Shown: piece by piece, positions 33,263 through 42,704 of the stretch
How positions within the stretch are numbered: position 1 is the stretch's first letter
How the letters are laid out: each line of letters starts with the position of its first letter
DNA from: M3007 sp046329435
GTDB taxonomy: Bacteria > Bacteroidota > Bacteroidia > Chitinophagales > Saprospiraceae
DNA length: 64,000 nucleotides
Direction: 5' to 3'
Assembly: GCA_046329435.1 (NCBI GenBank)
Contig: JAXLUR010000005.1
Span: 186,001-250,000 of the forward strand
Translations under genes and position numbers: made by a program
The notes under the pieces: generated by a model
Database searches by the model: none
Told to the model about the DNA's origin: nothing
What the model saw: the letters and a program-made list of their open reading frames with translations, nothing else

Positions 33263-34407
33263 ATCGAATCAGTTTGTACAGGTTGTTTTTGGATCAATTT
33301 CAATGCTTCCAGAGCGATGGTTTCCGCAGCATTGGGCCGGCCAAGCGGGCGAATACTTTCGCTCAGGCTGAATGCCATGGCTTCATTTTGCAGAACGAGC
33401 AATGCTTCAGGGATCATTTTTTCCACCGCATCGACGTCGCGGATCAGCCGTGCCGCACCTTTTTCCACCAGGGAAAGCGCGTTTTTGGTCTGATGATCTT
33501 CGGCCACATTGGGCGAAGGAACCAGAACAGCAGGCTTGCCCACGAGGCAGAGCTCGCTGATCGTGAGCGCGCCGGCACGGGCGATGATCACGTCGGAGGC
33601 CGCGTATGCCAGATCGACGCGGTCGATAAAAGGCAGGATGTGCACATTGGGCAATTGCGCGGTATCGCTGTGCTCATACTGGCCGATATAGAAACGGCCA
33701 CATTGCCAAAGCACCTGCACGGGACTGTCTGCCAGCAAGCCGGCGGCCTCGGTCATAGCCTCGTTGAGCGTGCGCGCGCCGAGCGAACCTCCCGTGATCA
33801 GGATGGTTTTGAGCCCTTTTTGCAGACCAAAATGCGACAGCCCGGCGTCGTGCTTGCCGTTGAGGTCAACAATGTCCTGCCGGACAGGATTGCCGGTAAA
33901 CACCACTTTATCAGCCGGGAACCATTGTTCCATCCCGTCGTAAGCCACGCACACCGCCCCCGCGCGTTTTGCCAGCAGCCGGTTGGTGACGCCCGGATAG
34001 GAATTCTGTTCCTGAATCAGCGTCGGGATGCCCAGGCTTTGCGCCGCGCGCATGACCGGGCCGGAAGCATAGCCGCCCGTGCCGATCACTACATCGGGGC
34101 GAAAACTGCGCACGATACGTTTGGCCTTGCGCGAACTGCTCAGCAGTTTGAACGGAAATGAAAGGTTTTTTCCAAGGCTCCGCAGCGAAAAACCACGCTG
34201 AAAACCCGCAATATTCAAGCCTTCGATACGATAGCCCGCCTGGGGCACACGCTCCATTTCCATGCGGCCGTTGGCGCCCACAAAGAGGAACTCTGCCTGC
34301 GGATACATCTTCCGCAGCGCATCGGCGATGGCGATAGCCGGGAAAACGTGTCCGCCGGTACCGCCGCCGGTAAGCAGAATTCTTGGTTGTTGCGTGGTAT
34401 CTGTCAT
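33259..34407 (-). CDS. murG: UDP-GlcNAc--undecaprenyl-pyrophosphoryl-muramyl-pentapeptide GlcNAc transferase
   Basis: A 382-residue peripheral membrane glycosyltransferase making lipid II from lipid I. The N-terminal motif ILLTGGGTGGHVFPAIAIAD (10-29) and VIGTGGYASGPVMRAA are the two G-loops. The C-terminal domain has LITGGSLGARTLNEA and the nucleotide-sugar site IARAGALTISELCLVGKPAVLVPSP. Length and motif order match MurG. It lies 54 bp after ftsW. Confidence 0.95.
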   Translation of the reverse strand: MTDTTQQPRILLTGGGTGGHVFPAIAIADALRKMYPQAEFLFVGANGRMEMERVPQAGYRIEGLNIAGFQRGFSLRSLGKNLSFPFKLLSSSRKAKRIVRSFRPDVVIGTGGYASGPVMRAAQSLGIPTLIQEQNSYPGVTNRLLAKRAGAVCVAYDGMEQWFPADKVVFTGNPVRQDIVDLNGKHDAGLSHFGLQKGLKTILITGGSLGARTLNEAMTEAAGLLADSPVQVLWQCGRFYIGQYEHSDTAQLPNVHILPFIDRVDLAYAASDVIIARAGALTISELCLVGKPAVLVPSPNVAEDHQTKNALSLVEKGAARLIRDVDAVEKMIPEALLVLQNEAMAFSLSESIRPLGRPNAAETIALEALKLIQKQPVQTDSI

Positions 34408-34461
34408 GTCAGGTCGTTGCGTTGAAAGACGGTCCGGTTTTTTCGGTTAAAAAGAGGATAA

Positions 34462-35604
34462 TCAGGATGTCGTTTCGTCGTAGGTTTCAATAAACTTGCT
34501 CACGGAAAGGATCATCCCTAAGGAAATACAGGTAAACACCATACTTGTGCCCCCCATCGAAATCAGCGGCAGCGTCAGGCCCGTCACCGGCACCAGATTG
34601 ACCGCCACGGCTATGTTGGCCAGTGCCTGAACGGTGAGGCTCAAACTGAGTCCCAGCGCCAGAAAAGTGCCGAAAGCCTTGGGGCTTTTGGTGGCCAGCA
34701 CTACCGTCCGGAAAAAAAGCAGGAGGTACAGACCCAGTACGATACCGCCTCCGACGAGGCCGTATTCTTCACAAATAATGGCATATATAAAGTCGGCATA
34801 GGCATAGGGCAGGAAGTTCCGGGCAATCGAGTTGCCGGGCCCAACCCCAAACCAGCCACCCCGCGCAATTGCGATTTTGGCCTCGCGGACCTGGTAGCCG
34901 CCGTCTTCGGCATTGAGAAAATCACTCACCCGCGACACCCAGGTGTCGACCCGCACGGCCGTCGGGAAAAACTTCCACAACACGATCAGGAACGCGAATA
35001 CGACGAGGCCCAGGAGGCCCAGCAGCAGTATGTATTTCCAGTTGACCCGCCCGATGAACATCAGCACGATGCAGGTGCAAAACAGCACGACCGCAGTGGA
35101 CAGGTTGGCCGGCGCGATCAGGCCGCAAATCACCAGCACAGGGATGATGATGGGCATAAAAGCCTCTTTAAGGCTTTTGATATACTCCTGCTTGGCCGTC
35201 AGCATCTTGGCCACGTAGGTGATGAGCGCAATTTTGGCCAGGTCGGACGTCTGGAACGTAATGTCGAGACCGGGCAAGGTCAACCAGCGACTGGCCGAGT
35301 TGATGTTGGCGCCGATGAGCAACGTCAGGAACAATAATGGCACCGTTGCCATCAGCATCCAGGGCGCAAACTGCTGATACCGGCGGTAATGCAGCAGGTG
35401 GCAGACATAGATCAACAACAGACCGAAACCGAGCCGCACCATGTGTGTGATCAGGTAATAGGTCGTATTGCCTCCCCGCGACCAGGCCAGCGAACCCGTA
35501 GCGCTGTACACTGCCAGGATGCTGAACAGGCTCAGCACGGCAATGATCATCCAGATGGTACGATCACCTCTTAATTCTGCTGCTATGCGGTTGCCAAATG
35601 ACAT
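34462..35604 (-). CDS. ftsW: SEDS peptidoglycan polymerase FtsW
   Basis: A 380-residue polytopic membrane protein of the SEDS family, with about ten TM segments. It polymerises lipid II at the septum with its partner FtsI. Family signatures include ARGGWFGVGPGNSIARNFLPYAYADFIYAIICEEYGLVGG, quoted here only in part as GGWFGVGPGNS and DFIYAIICEEYGLVG (about 250-290), and VTGLTLPLISMGGTSM near the C-terminus. Context next to murG and murD supports FtsW over RodA. Confidence 0.94.
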   Translation of the reverse strand: MSFGNRIAAELRGDRTIWMIIAVLSLFSILAVYSATGSLAWSRGGNTTYYLITHMVRLGFGLLLIYVCHLLHYRRYQQFAPWMLMATVPLLFLTLLIGANINSASRWLTLPGLDITFQTSDLAKIALITYVAKMLTAKQEYIKSLKEAFMPIIIPVLVICGLIAPANLSTAVVLFCTCIVLMFIGRVNWKYILLLGLLGLVVFAFLIVLWKFFPTAVRVDTWVSRVSDFLNAEDGGYQVREAKIAIARGGWFGVGPGNSIARNFLPYAYADFIYAIICEEYGLVGGGIVLGLYLLLFFRTVVLATKSPKAFGTFLALGLSLSLTVQALANIAVAVNLVPVTGLTLPLISMGGTSMVFTCISLGMILSVSKFIETYDETTS

Positions 35605-35644
35605 GGTCGGTTGATTTCGGTTGTGAGTAAAGGGGATTAAAAAA

Positions 35645-36997
35645 TTATGCTTTGACGAGGTCCTTTACGGCAGCTTTAAACTGCTCGCCGCGGTCTTCGT
35701 AATTTTTAAACAGGTCAAAACTTGCGCAGGCAGGGCTGAGCAATACGGCTTCTCCTTCGTCGGCCAGGCGGGCAGCAGCCAGCACGGCCTCGGCGGCAGA
35801 GCGGGTTTCCACGATGGGCTTTTTCAGGTCGGAAAAAGCGGCCAGTATCTTCGAATTGTCCACGCCGAGGCAAACGATGGCTTTCACCTGTTTGCGCACC
35901 AGCGGCAACAAGGGAGCGTAATCATTGCCTTTGTCTTGTCCACCGACGATCCAGACCGTCGGGCGATCCATCGCTTTCAGGGCAAAAAAGACCGAATCCA
36001 CGTTGGTCGCCTTGCTGTCGTTGATCCACAGGACGCCGTCGGATTCCGCCACCTTTTCGAGGCGGTGCGGCGGCGGGTTGAACGTGGCCAGCCCTTCCAG
36101 TATGTCTTCCTGCCGGACGCCCAGGCGCAACGCGGCCCGAATGGCGCAGGCTGCGTTGAACCCGTTGTGCGGCCCTTTCAGCGCGGTGCTGGCCAGATCA
36201 AACGCCATGCTGCGACCGATGTGGACGTAGCCGTTTTTCAGGTCCGAACGGCGCACTTTCTGCACCTTGCAGCGCACATGCCCGGGGTTTTCTTTCAGGT
36301 AGGCGCCGATATTGGGGTCGTTGGCATTGGTAATGAACAGGTCGCCGCGGCGCTGGTGCATGGCGATGCGGAACTTGGAACGGATATAATTGGCCATCTC
36401 GTAGCCGTAGCGGTCGAGGTGGTCGGGGGTGATGTTGAGCAGAATGGCGATACCGGGCCGGAAAGTGGCAATATCGTCGAGCTGGAAACTGCTGACTTCC
36501 AGCACGAACACTCTTTTTTTGTCGCGGTTGCGGCCGGCCGCGATGTCTTCGGCAACGATTTCCGCAAAGGATTTGCCCACGTTTCCCGCCATACGCACGT
36601 CGAGGCCGGCGGTTTTGAGCAGGTGATAAACCAGGTTGGTCGTGGTGGTTTTGCCGTTGGAGCCGGTGATGGCAATGATGGTGCAAGGGCCGGCATGCCG
36701 GTAGCCCAGTTCGATCTCGCCGATGACCGGGATGCCCCTGGCGCGGATGCGCCGCATCAAATCGATGTTTTCCGGGATGCCGGGGCTTTTGATCACCTCT
36801 TCGGCTGCCAGAATTTTTTCCATCGTATGCTGCCCTTCTTCCCAGGCGATGCCCGAGTCGTCGAGTTGTTGTTTGAACCCGGCTTCGATCCGGCTTTTAT
36901 CCGAAACAAACACGGCATGCCCCAGCTGCCTGGCCAGGATGGCCGCGCCTGTTCCGGATTCACCGGCGCCGAGTACGACGATTTGTTTCTTTTTCAT
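35645..36997 (-). CDS. murD: UDP-N-acetylmuramoyl-L-alanine--D-glutamate ligase
   Basis: A 450-residue Mur ligase. It begins VVLGAGESGTGAAILARQLG (8-27), carries the ATP-binding AITGSNGKTTTTNLVYHLL (about 113-131), the NITPDHLDRYG motif and WINDSKATNVDS (about 322-333) with the carboxylated-Lys region upstream. It adds D-Glu to UDP-MurNAc-L-Ala in the cytoplasm. It lies 20 bp after mraY. Confidence 0.96.
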   Translation of the reverse strand: MKKKQIVVLGAGESGTGAAILARQLGHAVFVSDKSRIEAGFKQQLDDSGIAWEEGQHTMEKILAAEEVIKSPGIPENIDLMRRIRARGIPVIGEIELGYRHAGPCTIIAITGSNGKTTTTNLVYHLLKTAGLDVRMAGNVGKSFAEIVAEDIAAGRNRDKKRVFVLEVSSFQLDDIATFRPGIAILLNITPDHLDRYGYEMANYIRSKFRIAMHQRRGDLFITNANDPNIGAYLKENPGHVRCKVQKVRRSDLKNGYVHIGRSMAFDLASTALKGPHNGFNAACAIRAALRLGVRQEDILEGLATFNPPPHRLEKVAESDGVLWINDSKATNVDSVFFALKAMDRPTVWIVGGQDKGNDYAPLLPLVRKQVKAIVCLGVDNSKILAAFSDLKKPIVETRSAAEAVLAAARLADEGEAVLLSPACASFDLFKNYEDRGEQFKAAVKDLVKA

Positions 36998-37017
36998 TTT
37001 TTATAAAAAATTGGTTT

Positions 37018-38274
37018 TCAACGAATTTTCAAAGTAATGACCGTCAGTGCCGCCAACAGGATCTGGATAATCCAAAAGCGGATTACGATGGTGACTTCGT
37101 GGTAGCCTTTCTTCTGAAAATGGTGGTGGAGCGGCGCCATGAGAAATATCCGGCGGCCTTCTCCGTATTTTTTCTTGGTGTATTTGAAATACCAGACCTG
37201 CATGATTACCGACAGGTTTTCCACCAAAAACACCCCGCAAAGCACCGGGATGAGCAGTTCCTTGCGCAACAGGATGGCCATGGCCGCGATCATGCCGCCA
37301 AGGGGCAAACTGCCCGTATCGCCCATAAAAACCTTTGCCGGGTAGGCGTTGTACCACAAAAAGCCGAGGCATCCGCCCAGCAGGCAGGCCGAGAAAATCA
37401 CCAGCTCGCTGCTGTACGGGATGTAGAGAATTTTCAAAAAATCGGCGGCCACGGCGTTGCCGCTCACGTAGGCCAGAATGCCCAGCGCCGCAATCACTAC
37501 TGCCGAAACGCCGGTCGCCAGTCCGTCAAGCCCGTCGGTCAGGTTGGCGCCGTTCGATACGGCAGTGATCACGATGATGGTCATGACGACGAAAACGATC
37601 CAGACCAGATCGGCGGCATTGTCGCCGAGAAACCAGAGGATGCGCGAGTAGTCGAGTTCGTTGTTTTTGAAAAAAGGTACGTTCGTGATCGGGGCTTTCA
37701 CGTGGGCAAATTCTTCGTGCACACCCGTGGTCTTGTTTTCGACAAATACGGTTTTGACCACACGGTAGCCGTATTGCTCGGCCTCGGCGGGCGTCAGGCG
37801 CACGACGATTTCCTCGTTCCAAAGCATGGTCAGGCCCACGATCAGGCCGAGGCCGACCTGGCCCATGATTTTGAAGATGCCTTTCAGGCCTTTTTTATCT
37901 TTTTTAAATACCTTGATGTAATCGTCAACAAAACCGATAGTTGTCATCCAGATCGTAGCGAACAGCATCAGTAGGGTGTATATGTTGTCGAGCCGAGCCA
38001 TCAGCAGGCAAGGGATCACGGTAGCCGCAATAATGATGCTGCCGCCCATGGTCGGCGTGCCGGCCTTGAGTTGTTCGCCCTGCAGGCCCAGGTCGCGAAC
38101 CGTCTCCCCGATCTGCGCCTTTCGCAGCCAGTTGATGATGCGCTTGCCGATCACGATGGAAATCAGCAAGGACAAGATCATAGCCACACCTGCACGGAAG
38201 GAGATGAACTGGAACAGTCCGGCTCCCGGTACATTGTAAGCGCGATGCAGATATTCAAACAGATGATAAAACAT
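37018..38274 (-). CDS. mraY: Phospho-N-acetylmuramoyl-pentapeptide transferase
   Basis: A 418-residue, ten-TM enzyme making lipid I from UDP-MurNAc-pentapeptide and undecaprenyl phosphate. It shows GTPTMGGSIIIA (about 74-85), TIGFVDDYIKVFKKDKKGL with the catalytic DD (about 117-118), NGANLTDGLDGLATG and the C-terminal MAPLHHHFQKKG. It is longer than E. coli MraY (360) because of a ~60-residue extracytoplasmic insertion (about 165-230), usual in Bacteroidota. Confidence 0.95.
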   Translation of the reverse strand: MFYHLFEYLHRAYNVPGAGLFQFISFRAGVAMILSLLISIVIGKRIINWLRKAQIGETVRDLGLQGEQLKAGTPTMGGSIIIAATVIPCLLMARLDNIYTLLMLFATIWMTTIGFVDDYIKVFKKDKKGLKGIFKIMGQVGLGLIVGLTMLWNEEIVVRLTPAEAEQYGYRVVKTVFVENKTTGVHEEFAHVKAPITNVPFFKNNELDYSRILWFLGDNAADLVWIVFVVMTIIVITAVSNGANLTDGLDGLATGVSAVVIAALGILAYVSGNAVAADFLKILYIPYSSELVIFSACLLGGCLGFLWYNAYPAKVFMGDTGSLPLGGMIAAMAILLRKELLIPVLCGVFLVENLSVIMQVWYFKYTKKKYGEGRRIFLMAPLHHHFQKKGYHEVTIVIRFWIIQILLAALTVITLKIR

Positions 38275-38418
38275 GTATCGAATGGCTCGATTAATTGTTT
38301 CTATTGATTCAGCAAGGTCATTTCGGTTTTAAAATTGGCTGCGGGGCAATCTTGCATCGCCCCTGCAACCGGCTGTTCAAAATAATAGTCCCTCCACTAT
38401 TATGTCTTTGTTTTTCAG

Positions 38419-38545
38419 GCAGTTGAGGGTTGGTTGGGTTGATAAAAGGGTTGTTTCCGCGCTCCGGCCAAGCCCGGTTCGCGCTGGCCGCCGAGAGCAT
38501 CCACCCTCCTGTTTATCAATCATATACCATTCATCAACCCTCCTT
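38419..38545. repeat. GGTTGATxAGGG-type imperfect inverted repeat between murE and mraY
   Basis: TTGAGGGTTGGTTGGGTTGATAAAAGGG at about 38423-38450 faces CCACCCTCCTGTTTATCAATC (about 38501-38521) and ATTCATCAACCCTCC (38529-38543); the latter overlaps the last murE codons. A GGCC/GGCC hairpin lies in the centre (about 38466-38489). The 38275-38533 gap holds no gene. Confidence 0.55.
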
Positions 38546-40006
38546 CATCATTCTTTCCAGCATGGCCCGGTCGTCAAACGGGTATTTGACGCCTTTGATG
38601 TCCTGGTATTTTTCGTGTCCCTTGCCGGCGACAAGGATGATATCTCCCGGCCTGGCAAAGCGTTCTGCGGTTTTAATGGCCTGTTCACGGTTTTCGATGG
38701 TGAGGGTTTTCTGTTGGTCTTCGGGGCTCAGGCCGGCTTCCATATCGTGCAGGATGGCCTGGGGGTCTTCAGTACGCGGGTTGTCGCTGGTCAGGATGGC
38801 CTGATCGCTGAGGCGAGCGGCCACCCGGGCCATGAGCGGTCTTTTGGTTTTATCACGGTCGCCGCCACAGCCGATGACGGTGATGACTTTGGCGCCGCGT
38901 TTTTTGAGTTGTTGTATGGTTTCGAGCACCTTTTCAACGGCGTCGGGCGTATGGGCGTAATCCACAATCCCGATGCAGCCGTTTTTGGAAGGGTGCACCA
39001 CATAATCGAAGCGGCCTTCGGCGCCGCGCAAATCGCTGAGGGCGGTCAGGGCGGCGTGTTTGTCTATGCCCAGCAAACGCGCCACGCCATACACGGCAAG
39101 CAGGTTGTAGGCATTGAATTCGCCGATCATTCTGGCGTGGAAGTCTTCATCGTCGAGGCGCAGGTGCAAGCCGTTCAGGGCATTTTCAATGATCTTCGCT
39201 TTGAAGGTCGAGGAGGTTTTCAGGCCGTAGGTGAAGGTTTTTGCCCGCGTGTTCTGGAGCATGAATTTGCCGTTGCGGTCGTCGGCATTGGTCAGTGCAA
39301 AGGCCTGGGCGGGCAAATCATCGAACAGGCGTTTTTTGGCGTCGCGGTACGCCGCGAAAGTGCCGTGGTAGTCGAGGTGGTCGTGGGTCAGGTTGGTAAA
39401 AACGGCCCCGGCAAAGTTCGCCCCGGCAATTCGCCGCTGATGGATGGCGTGGCTGCTGGTTTCCATGAACACGTAGGCGCAGCCGGCGTCGGCCATCTGC
39501 CGCAACAGCGCCTGCAGACTCACGGCGTCGGGCGTGGTATGGGTGCTGGGCACTATTTGGTCGCCCACCCGGTTTTCAACGGTTCCGATCAGTCCGCAAC
39601 GGTAGCCCAGCCTGCTGAAACATTGCCAGAGCAGGGTCGTGACGGTGGTTTTGCCATTGGTGCCGGTGACGCCTACGAGGCCGATCTGTTCGGAAGGGCG
39701 TCCGTAGTAGTTGGCAGCCATGCGGCCCAGGGCTTCAGCGCTGTCGGCCACACGAACCAGGGCCGGCGCAGGGTCTGCCACGGCCGGTTGTTGCTCGCAA
39801 ACGACAGCCGCAGCGCCGTTTTCAAGGGCTTTCTGGATAAAATCATGCCCGTCGGCGCCGGCTCCGCGTACCGCAACGAACAGGTCGCCGGGCTGCACCT
39901 GGCGACTGTCGAAACGGATCGCGCCGATCGCGACATGGCGCGGATCGGGCCCCGTGGCATCCAGGATTTCTATGCTGGAAAGTATGTCAAAGAGCGTCGT
40001 AGGCAT
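38534..40006 (-). CDS. murE: UDP-MurNAc-tripeptide synthetase
   Basis: A 490-residue Mur ligase that adds the third residue, expected to be meso-diaminopimelate. It has the N-terminal UDP-binding segment IGAIRFDSRQVQPGDLFVAV, the ATP site VGVTGTNGKTTVTTLL (about 107-122), TNLTHDHLDYHGTF, and the Dap-type motif region TSDNPRTEDPQAIL. DNPR is the signature for Dap recognition in E. coli-type MurE. The start at 40006 (MPTTLFDILS) is preferred to the 25-codon extension that would run into ftsI. It lies 7 bp after the ftsI stop. Confidence 0.95.
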   Translation of the reverse strand: MPTTLFDILSSIEILDATGPDPRHVAIGAIRFDSRQVQPGDLFVAVRGAGADGHDFIQKALENGAAAVVCEQQPAVADPAPALVRVADSAEALGRMAANYYGRPSEQIGLVGVTGTNGKTTVTTLLWQCFSRLGYRCGLIGTVENRVGDQIVPSTHTTPDAVSLQALLRQMADAGCAYVFMETSSHAIHQRRIAGANFAGAVFTNLTHDHLDYHGTFAAYRDAKKRLFDDLPAQAFALTNADDRNGKFMLQNTRAKTFTYGLKTSSTFKAKIIENALNGLHLRLDDEDFHARMIGEFNAYNLLAVYGVARLLGIDKHAALTALSDLRGAEGRFDYVVHPSKNGCIGIVDYAHTPDAVEKVLETIQQLKKRGAKVITVIGCGGDRDKTKRPLMARVAARLSDQAILTSDNPRTEDPQAILHDMEAGLSPEDQQKTLTIENREQAIKTAERFARPGDIILVAGKGHEKYQDIKGVKYPFDDRAMLERMMKEG

Positions 40007-40013
40007 AGGTGGT

Positions 40014-42152
40014 TTATTCGAGGTACAATACGCAGGTAGAGTTGTTGGCTCGGGTGCCGGGCGCGAGGCTTTGACGGGCAACCTTGCCGACGCCTTGCAC
40101 TTTTACGCGGCAACCGCGGTTTTCGAGCAGGTAAATGGCATCCTTGAGTCCCATTCCCACGACCGAAGGCACCGTTTTGTCGTTTACCAGCCGGGTACGG
40201 ATAATCAGGGAGTCGTTGCGCGCCGAGAGCGATACCCAGTCGGGCAGTTTGTCCGATTCATACCAGGGCATGTTGAGCCATTCGAGTGCGGCTTTTACAT
40301 CCTTTTTCTGGCCTGCATCCAGGCTCGGCAAATCGGCGGTAGCCAGTTTGGTCTTGGGCTGTATCGGGGCGTGCAATTCGGGTTTCATGGCAAAACAGCG
40401 GTCGGCAATCGCCCGGAATACCGGGGCTGCCACCTCGGCGCCGTGGTAGCCGGCGCGTTGGGGTTCGCTGATGACCACGATGCAGGAATAGACCGGGTTG
40501 TCGGCCGGGAAATACCCGCAAAATCCGGCCTGGTGGCGGATGCCGGCGTCGGCCTTGAACTTGTGGTAGTTCAACTGCGCGGTGCCGGTTTTGCCCGCGA
40601 TGGTGTAGTTGGCCGGCCGTATGTTTTTGGCCGTACCGTTCTGCACCACGGCTTCGAGCAATTCGTGGGCCTTGCGAATGGTGCCCTTGCTGGCAATACT
40701 GCGCCGCACCACATAGGGCTGAAATTCTTTTACGGGTTTGCCGTAGCGTTCGATGCGTTCGACGAGATAGGGGCGCATCATACGGCCGTCGTTGGCCACC
40801 GCGTTGTAAAACTGCAGCAATTGCAGGGGCGACAGCAATAGTTCGTAGCCGATGCTCATCCAGGGCAGGGTCGTGCCCGACCATTCGCTTTTGGGGTCGC
40901 CGGGGTGTTTGAGGTAAGGTTTTTCCTCCCCGCCCACCTCGATTTCAGTAGGCTGGTCGAGACCGAAACTTTCCAGCCTTTTGACAAAAGCCGCTGCTTT
41001 GCGGGAGTCACCGTAATATTTCTGGACCAGTGAAGCCGTGCCGACGTTCGACGATTGGGCGAAGATTTCCCTGATCGTCATGGAATCCAGTCCGTGCGGA
41101 ACAGCGTCCAGCAGTTCCTCGTCATAAAACTTCATTTTACCCTTGTAAACAGGTATTTTTTGGTCAAAATCCTCGACATAGCCATCTTCAATCATGGCCA
41201 TGAAGGACGCCAGTTTGAACATGGAGCCTGGCTCCACCCGCTCGCCGACGGCATAATTGAAGGTTTCCCACCAGCCTTCGGGGGTTCGCCCGACGTTGGC
41301 AATGGCCCTGACGGCGCCGGTTTTGACTTCCATGACGATGGCGCAACCGTGGTCGGCATCGTGGGTTTCGCAGGCCTTGAGCAGGGCCGACTCGGCGGCA
41401 TCCTGAATGTTGATATCGATGGTGGTGACCAGGTCGTCGCCGGCCCGGGGTTCAATTTCAGCCAGGTCATTGACCGGGATGTACATATCGCCCGGCACCC
41501 TGAGCATGAGCTGCTTGCCCTGCGAACCGCCGAGCACTTTGTCGAAAGCGCCTTCGAGGCCCACAGGCAGGGCGCCTTCGCGGACGTAGCCGATCGTGCG
41601 CTGCGCCATAATCTTGAAGGGGCGGTCGCGTTTCGGCCGTTGTTCGATGATCAGGCCACCCTTGTTGCGGCCTAGCCGGAAGATCGGGAAGTTCTTGATT
41701 TGCAACATTTTGGGATAGGAAACATCCGTTGCGATAGGCACATAACGGATGCCCCTTGTGTTGTCGGGGTAAATGTTGCGCAGGGAGTCGAGCCACAATT
41801 TGTAAGCGCCCGGCGTAAAATGCTGATCGACGTAGGTGGACAGCAGGAAGGCCAGGCTGTCGATCCCTTCGTTAAACACATCGTCGGTCAGGCCCTCGGC
41901 TTTGGCATCGAAATGGACGTCGAAATAGGGCACGGAAGTCGCCAGCATGGAGCCGTCGGCTGCCAGAATATTGCCGCGGTCGGCGTACACATCTACAAAC
42001 TTGAGGTACAGGCTGTCGGCTTTTGCCTGCCATTTGGGGGCATCGACCACCGACAACTGATACAATCGGCCGAATATCAGGAACCCTGCGACGAGCGTGA
42101 GGAACGCTACCACATAGAGGTTGAGCAAGACTTCGTTTTTGATATTCAGCAT
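40014..42152 (-). CDS. ftsI: Septal peptidoglycan transpeptidase (class B PBP) with PASTA domain
   Basis: A 712-residue protein: one TM segment (about 11-30), PBP dimerisation domain, and a transpeptidase domain with SMFK (catalytic Ser310 and Lys313), SSN (367-369) and KTG (521-523). The C-terminal ~65 residues (TVPSVVGMGLKDAIYLLENRG...) form one PASTA domain, as in Bacillus SpoVD-type PBPs and Bacteroidota FtsI, but absent from E. coli FtsI. It cross-links septal peptidoglycan with FtsW. It lies 63 bp after the ftsL-like gene. Confidence 0.95.
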   Translation of the reverse strand: MLNIKNEVLLNLYVVAFLTLVAGFLIFGRLYQLSVVDAPKWQAKADSLYLKFVDVYADRGNILAADGSMLATSVPYFDVHFDAKAEGLTDDVFNEGIDSLAFLLSTYVDQHFTPGAYKLWLDSLRNIYPDNTRGIRYVPIATDVSYPKMLQIKNFPIFRLGRNKGGLIIEQRPKRDRPFKIMAQRTIGYVREGALPVGLEGAFDKVLGGSQGKQLMLRVPGDMYIPVNDLAEIEPRAGDDLVTTIDINIQDAAESALLKACETHDADHGCAIVMEVKTGAVRAIANVGRTPEGWWETFNYAVGERVEPGSMFKLASFMAMIEDGYVEDFDQKIPVYKGKMKFYDEELLDAVPHGLDSMTIREIFAQSSNVGTASLVQKYYGDSRKAAAFVKRLESFGLDQPTEIEVGGEEKPYLKHPGDPKSEWSGTTLPWMSIGYELLLSPLQLLQFYNAVANDGRMMRPYLVERIERYGKPVKEFQPYVVRRSIASKGTIRKAHELLEAVVQNGTAKNIRPANYTIAGKTGTAQLNYHKFKADAGIRHQAGFCGYFPADNPVYSCIVVISEPQRAGYHGAEVAAPVFRAIADRCFAMKPELHAPIQPKTKLATADLPSLDAGQKKDVKAALEWLNMPWYESDKLPDWVSLSARNDSLIIRTRLVNDKTVPSVVGMGLKDAIYLLENRGCRVKVQGVGKVARQSLAPGTRANNSTCVLYLE

Positions 42153-42215
42153 GGGTGATCGAAAGTTGAATTCGGGTATTCAGGGTGGTTTAAAAAAAAG
42201 CGGCCCTCAACGGGG

Positions 42216-42524
42216 TCAGTCGTTTACGATGATTTTGGGCCCCTCGGGGTCGAGGCTCAGCCCGGACGATTCGAGGCTGGCGTCCATCTGCGACTGGAGG
42301 GATTTGTACATGGTTTCGCTTTTAATGGAGGTATATTCCCATTTGAGTTCCTTGATTTCTTTTTGAAGTTGCTGGATGCGCCGCACGCCCGTTTCGGAAA
42401 AGTGGGCGTTGGCGATGTACACAATGGCCAGGAAGCCCAGAAACAGCACGAACGTGAAGTTCCCGAACACCAGTTGGGTGGTGTGTTGGCTGATGTTGAG
42501 ATATCCGAGGAGCTTATTGGCCAT
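42216..42524 (-). CDS. ftsL: FtsL-like division protein
   Basis: A 102-residue bitopic protein with one TM segment (about 22-40, FGNFTFVLFLGFLAIVYIA) followed by a coiled coil (TGVRRIQQLQKEIKELKWEYTSIKSET). Sequence identity to FtsL is low, as is normal for the family; size, topology and position between rsmH and ftsI make the call. It would form the FtsQLB-type complex in the membrane. Confidence 0.82.
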   Translation of the reverse strand: MANKLLGYLNISQHTTQLVFGNFTFVLFLGFLAIVYIANAHFSETGVRRIQQLQKEIKELKWEYTSIKSETMYKSLQSQMDASLESSGLSLDPEGPKIIVND

Positions 42525-42704
42525 GGCGCGTCGTCATTGGGTGTTCAACACACAGGTGCGCCGGTTCAGCCGGGAGGCTGCTGGCCGGAGCGCAGGCGGA
42601 CTGGCCTGAAAGGCCGGGCGCCGGGCGCGGGTTGCTGGCAGCAACAGGAGGGAGGGCGACTAGTAAATTGAACAGTTTCATCTTGTTAGCGGGTCACGAA
42701 CGGA

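Noticed and set aside
38402..40039. 545-codon + strand frame opposite murE
   Set aside because: Antisense shadow; murE has all Mur ligase motifs.
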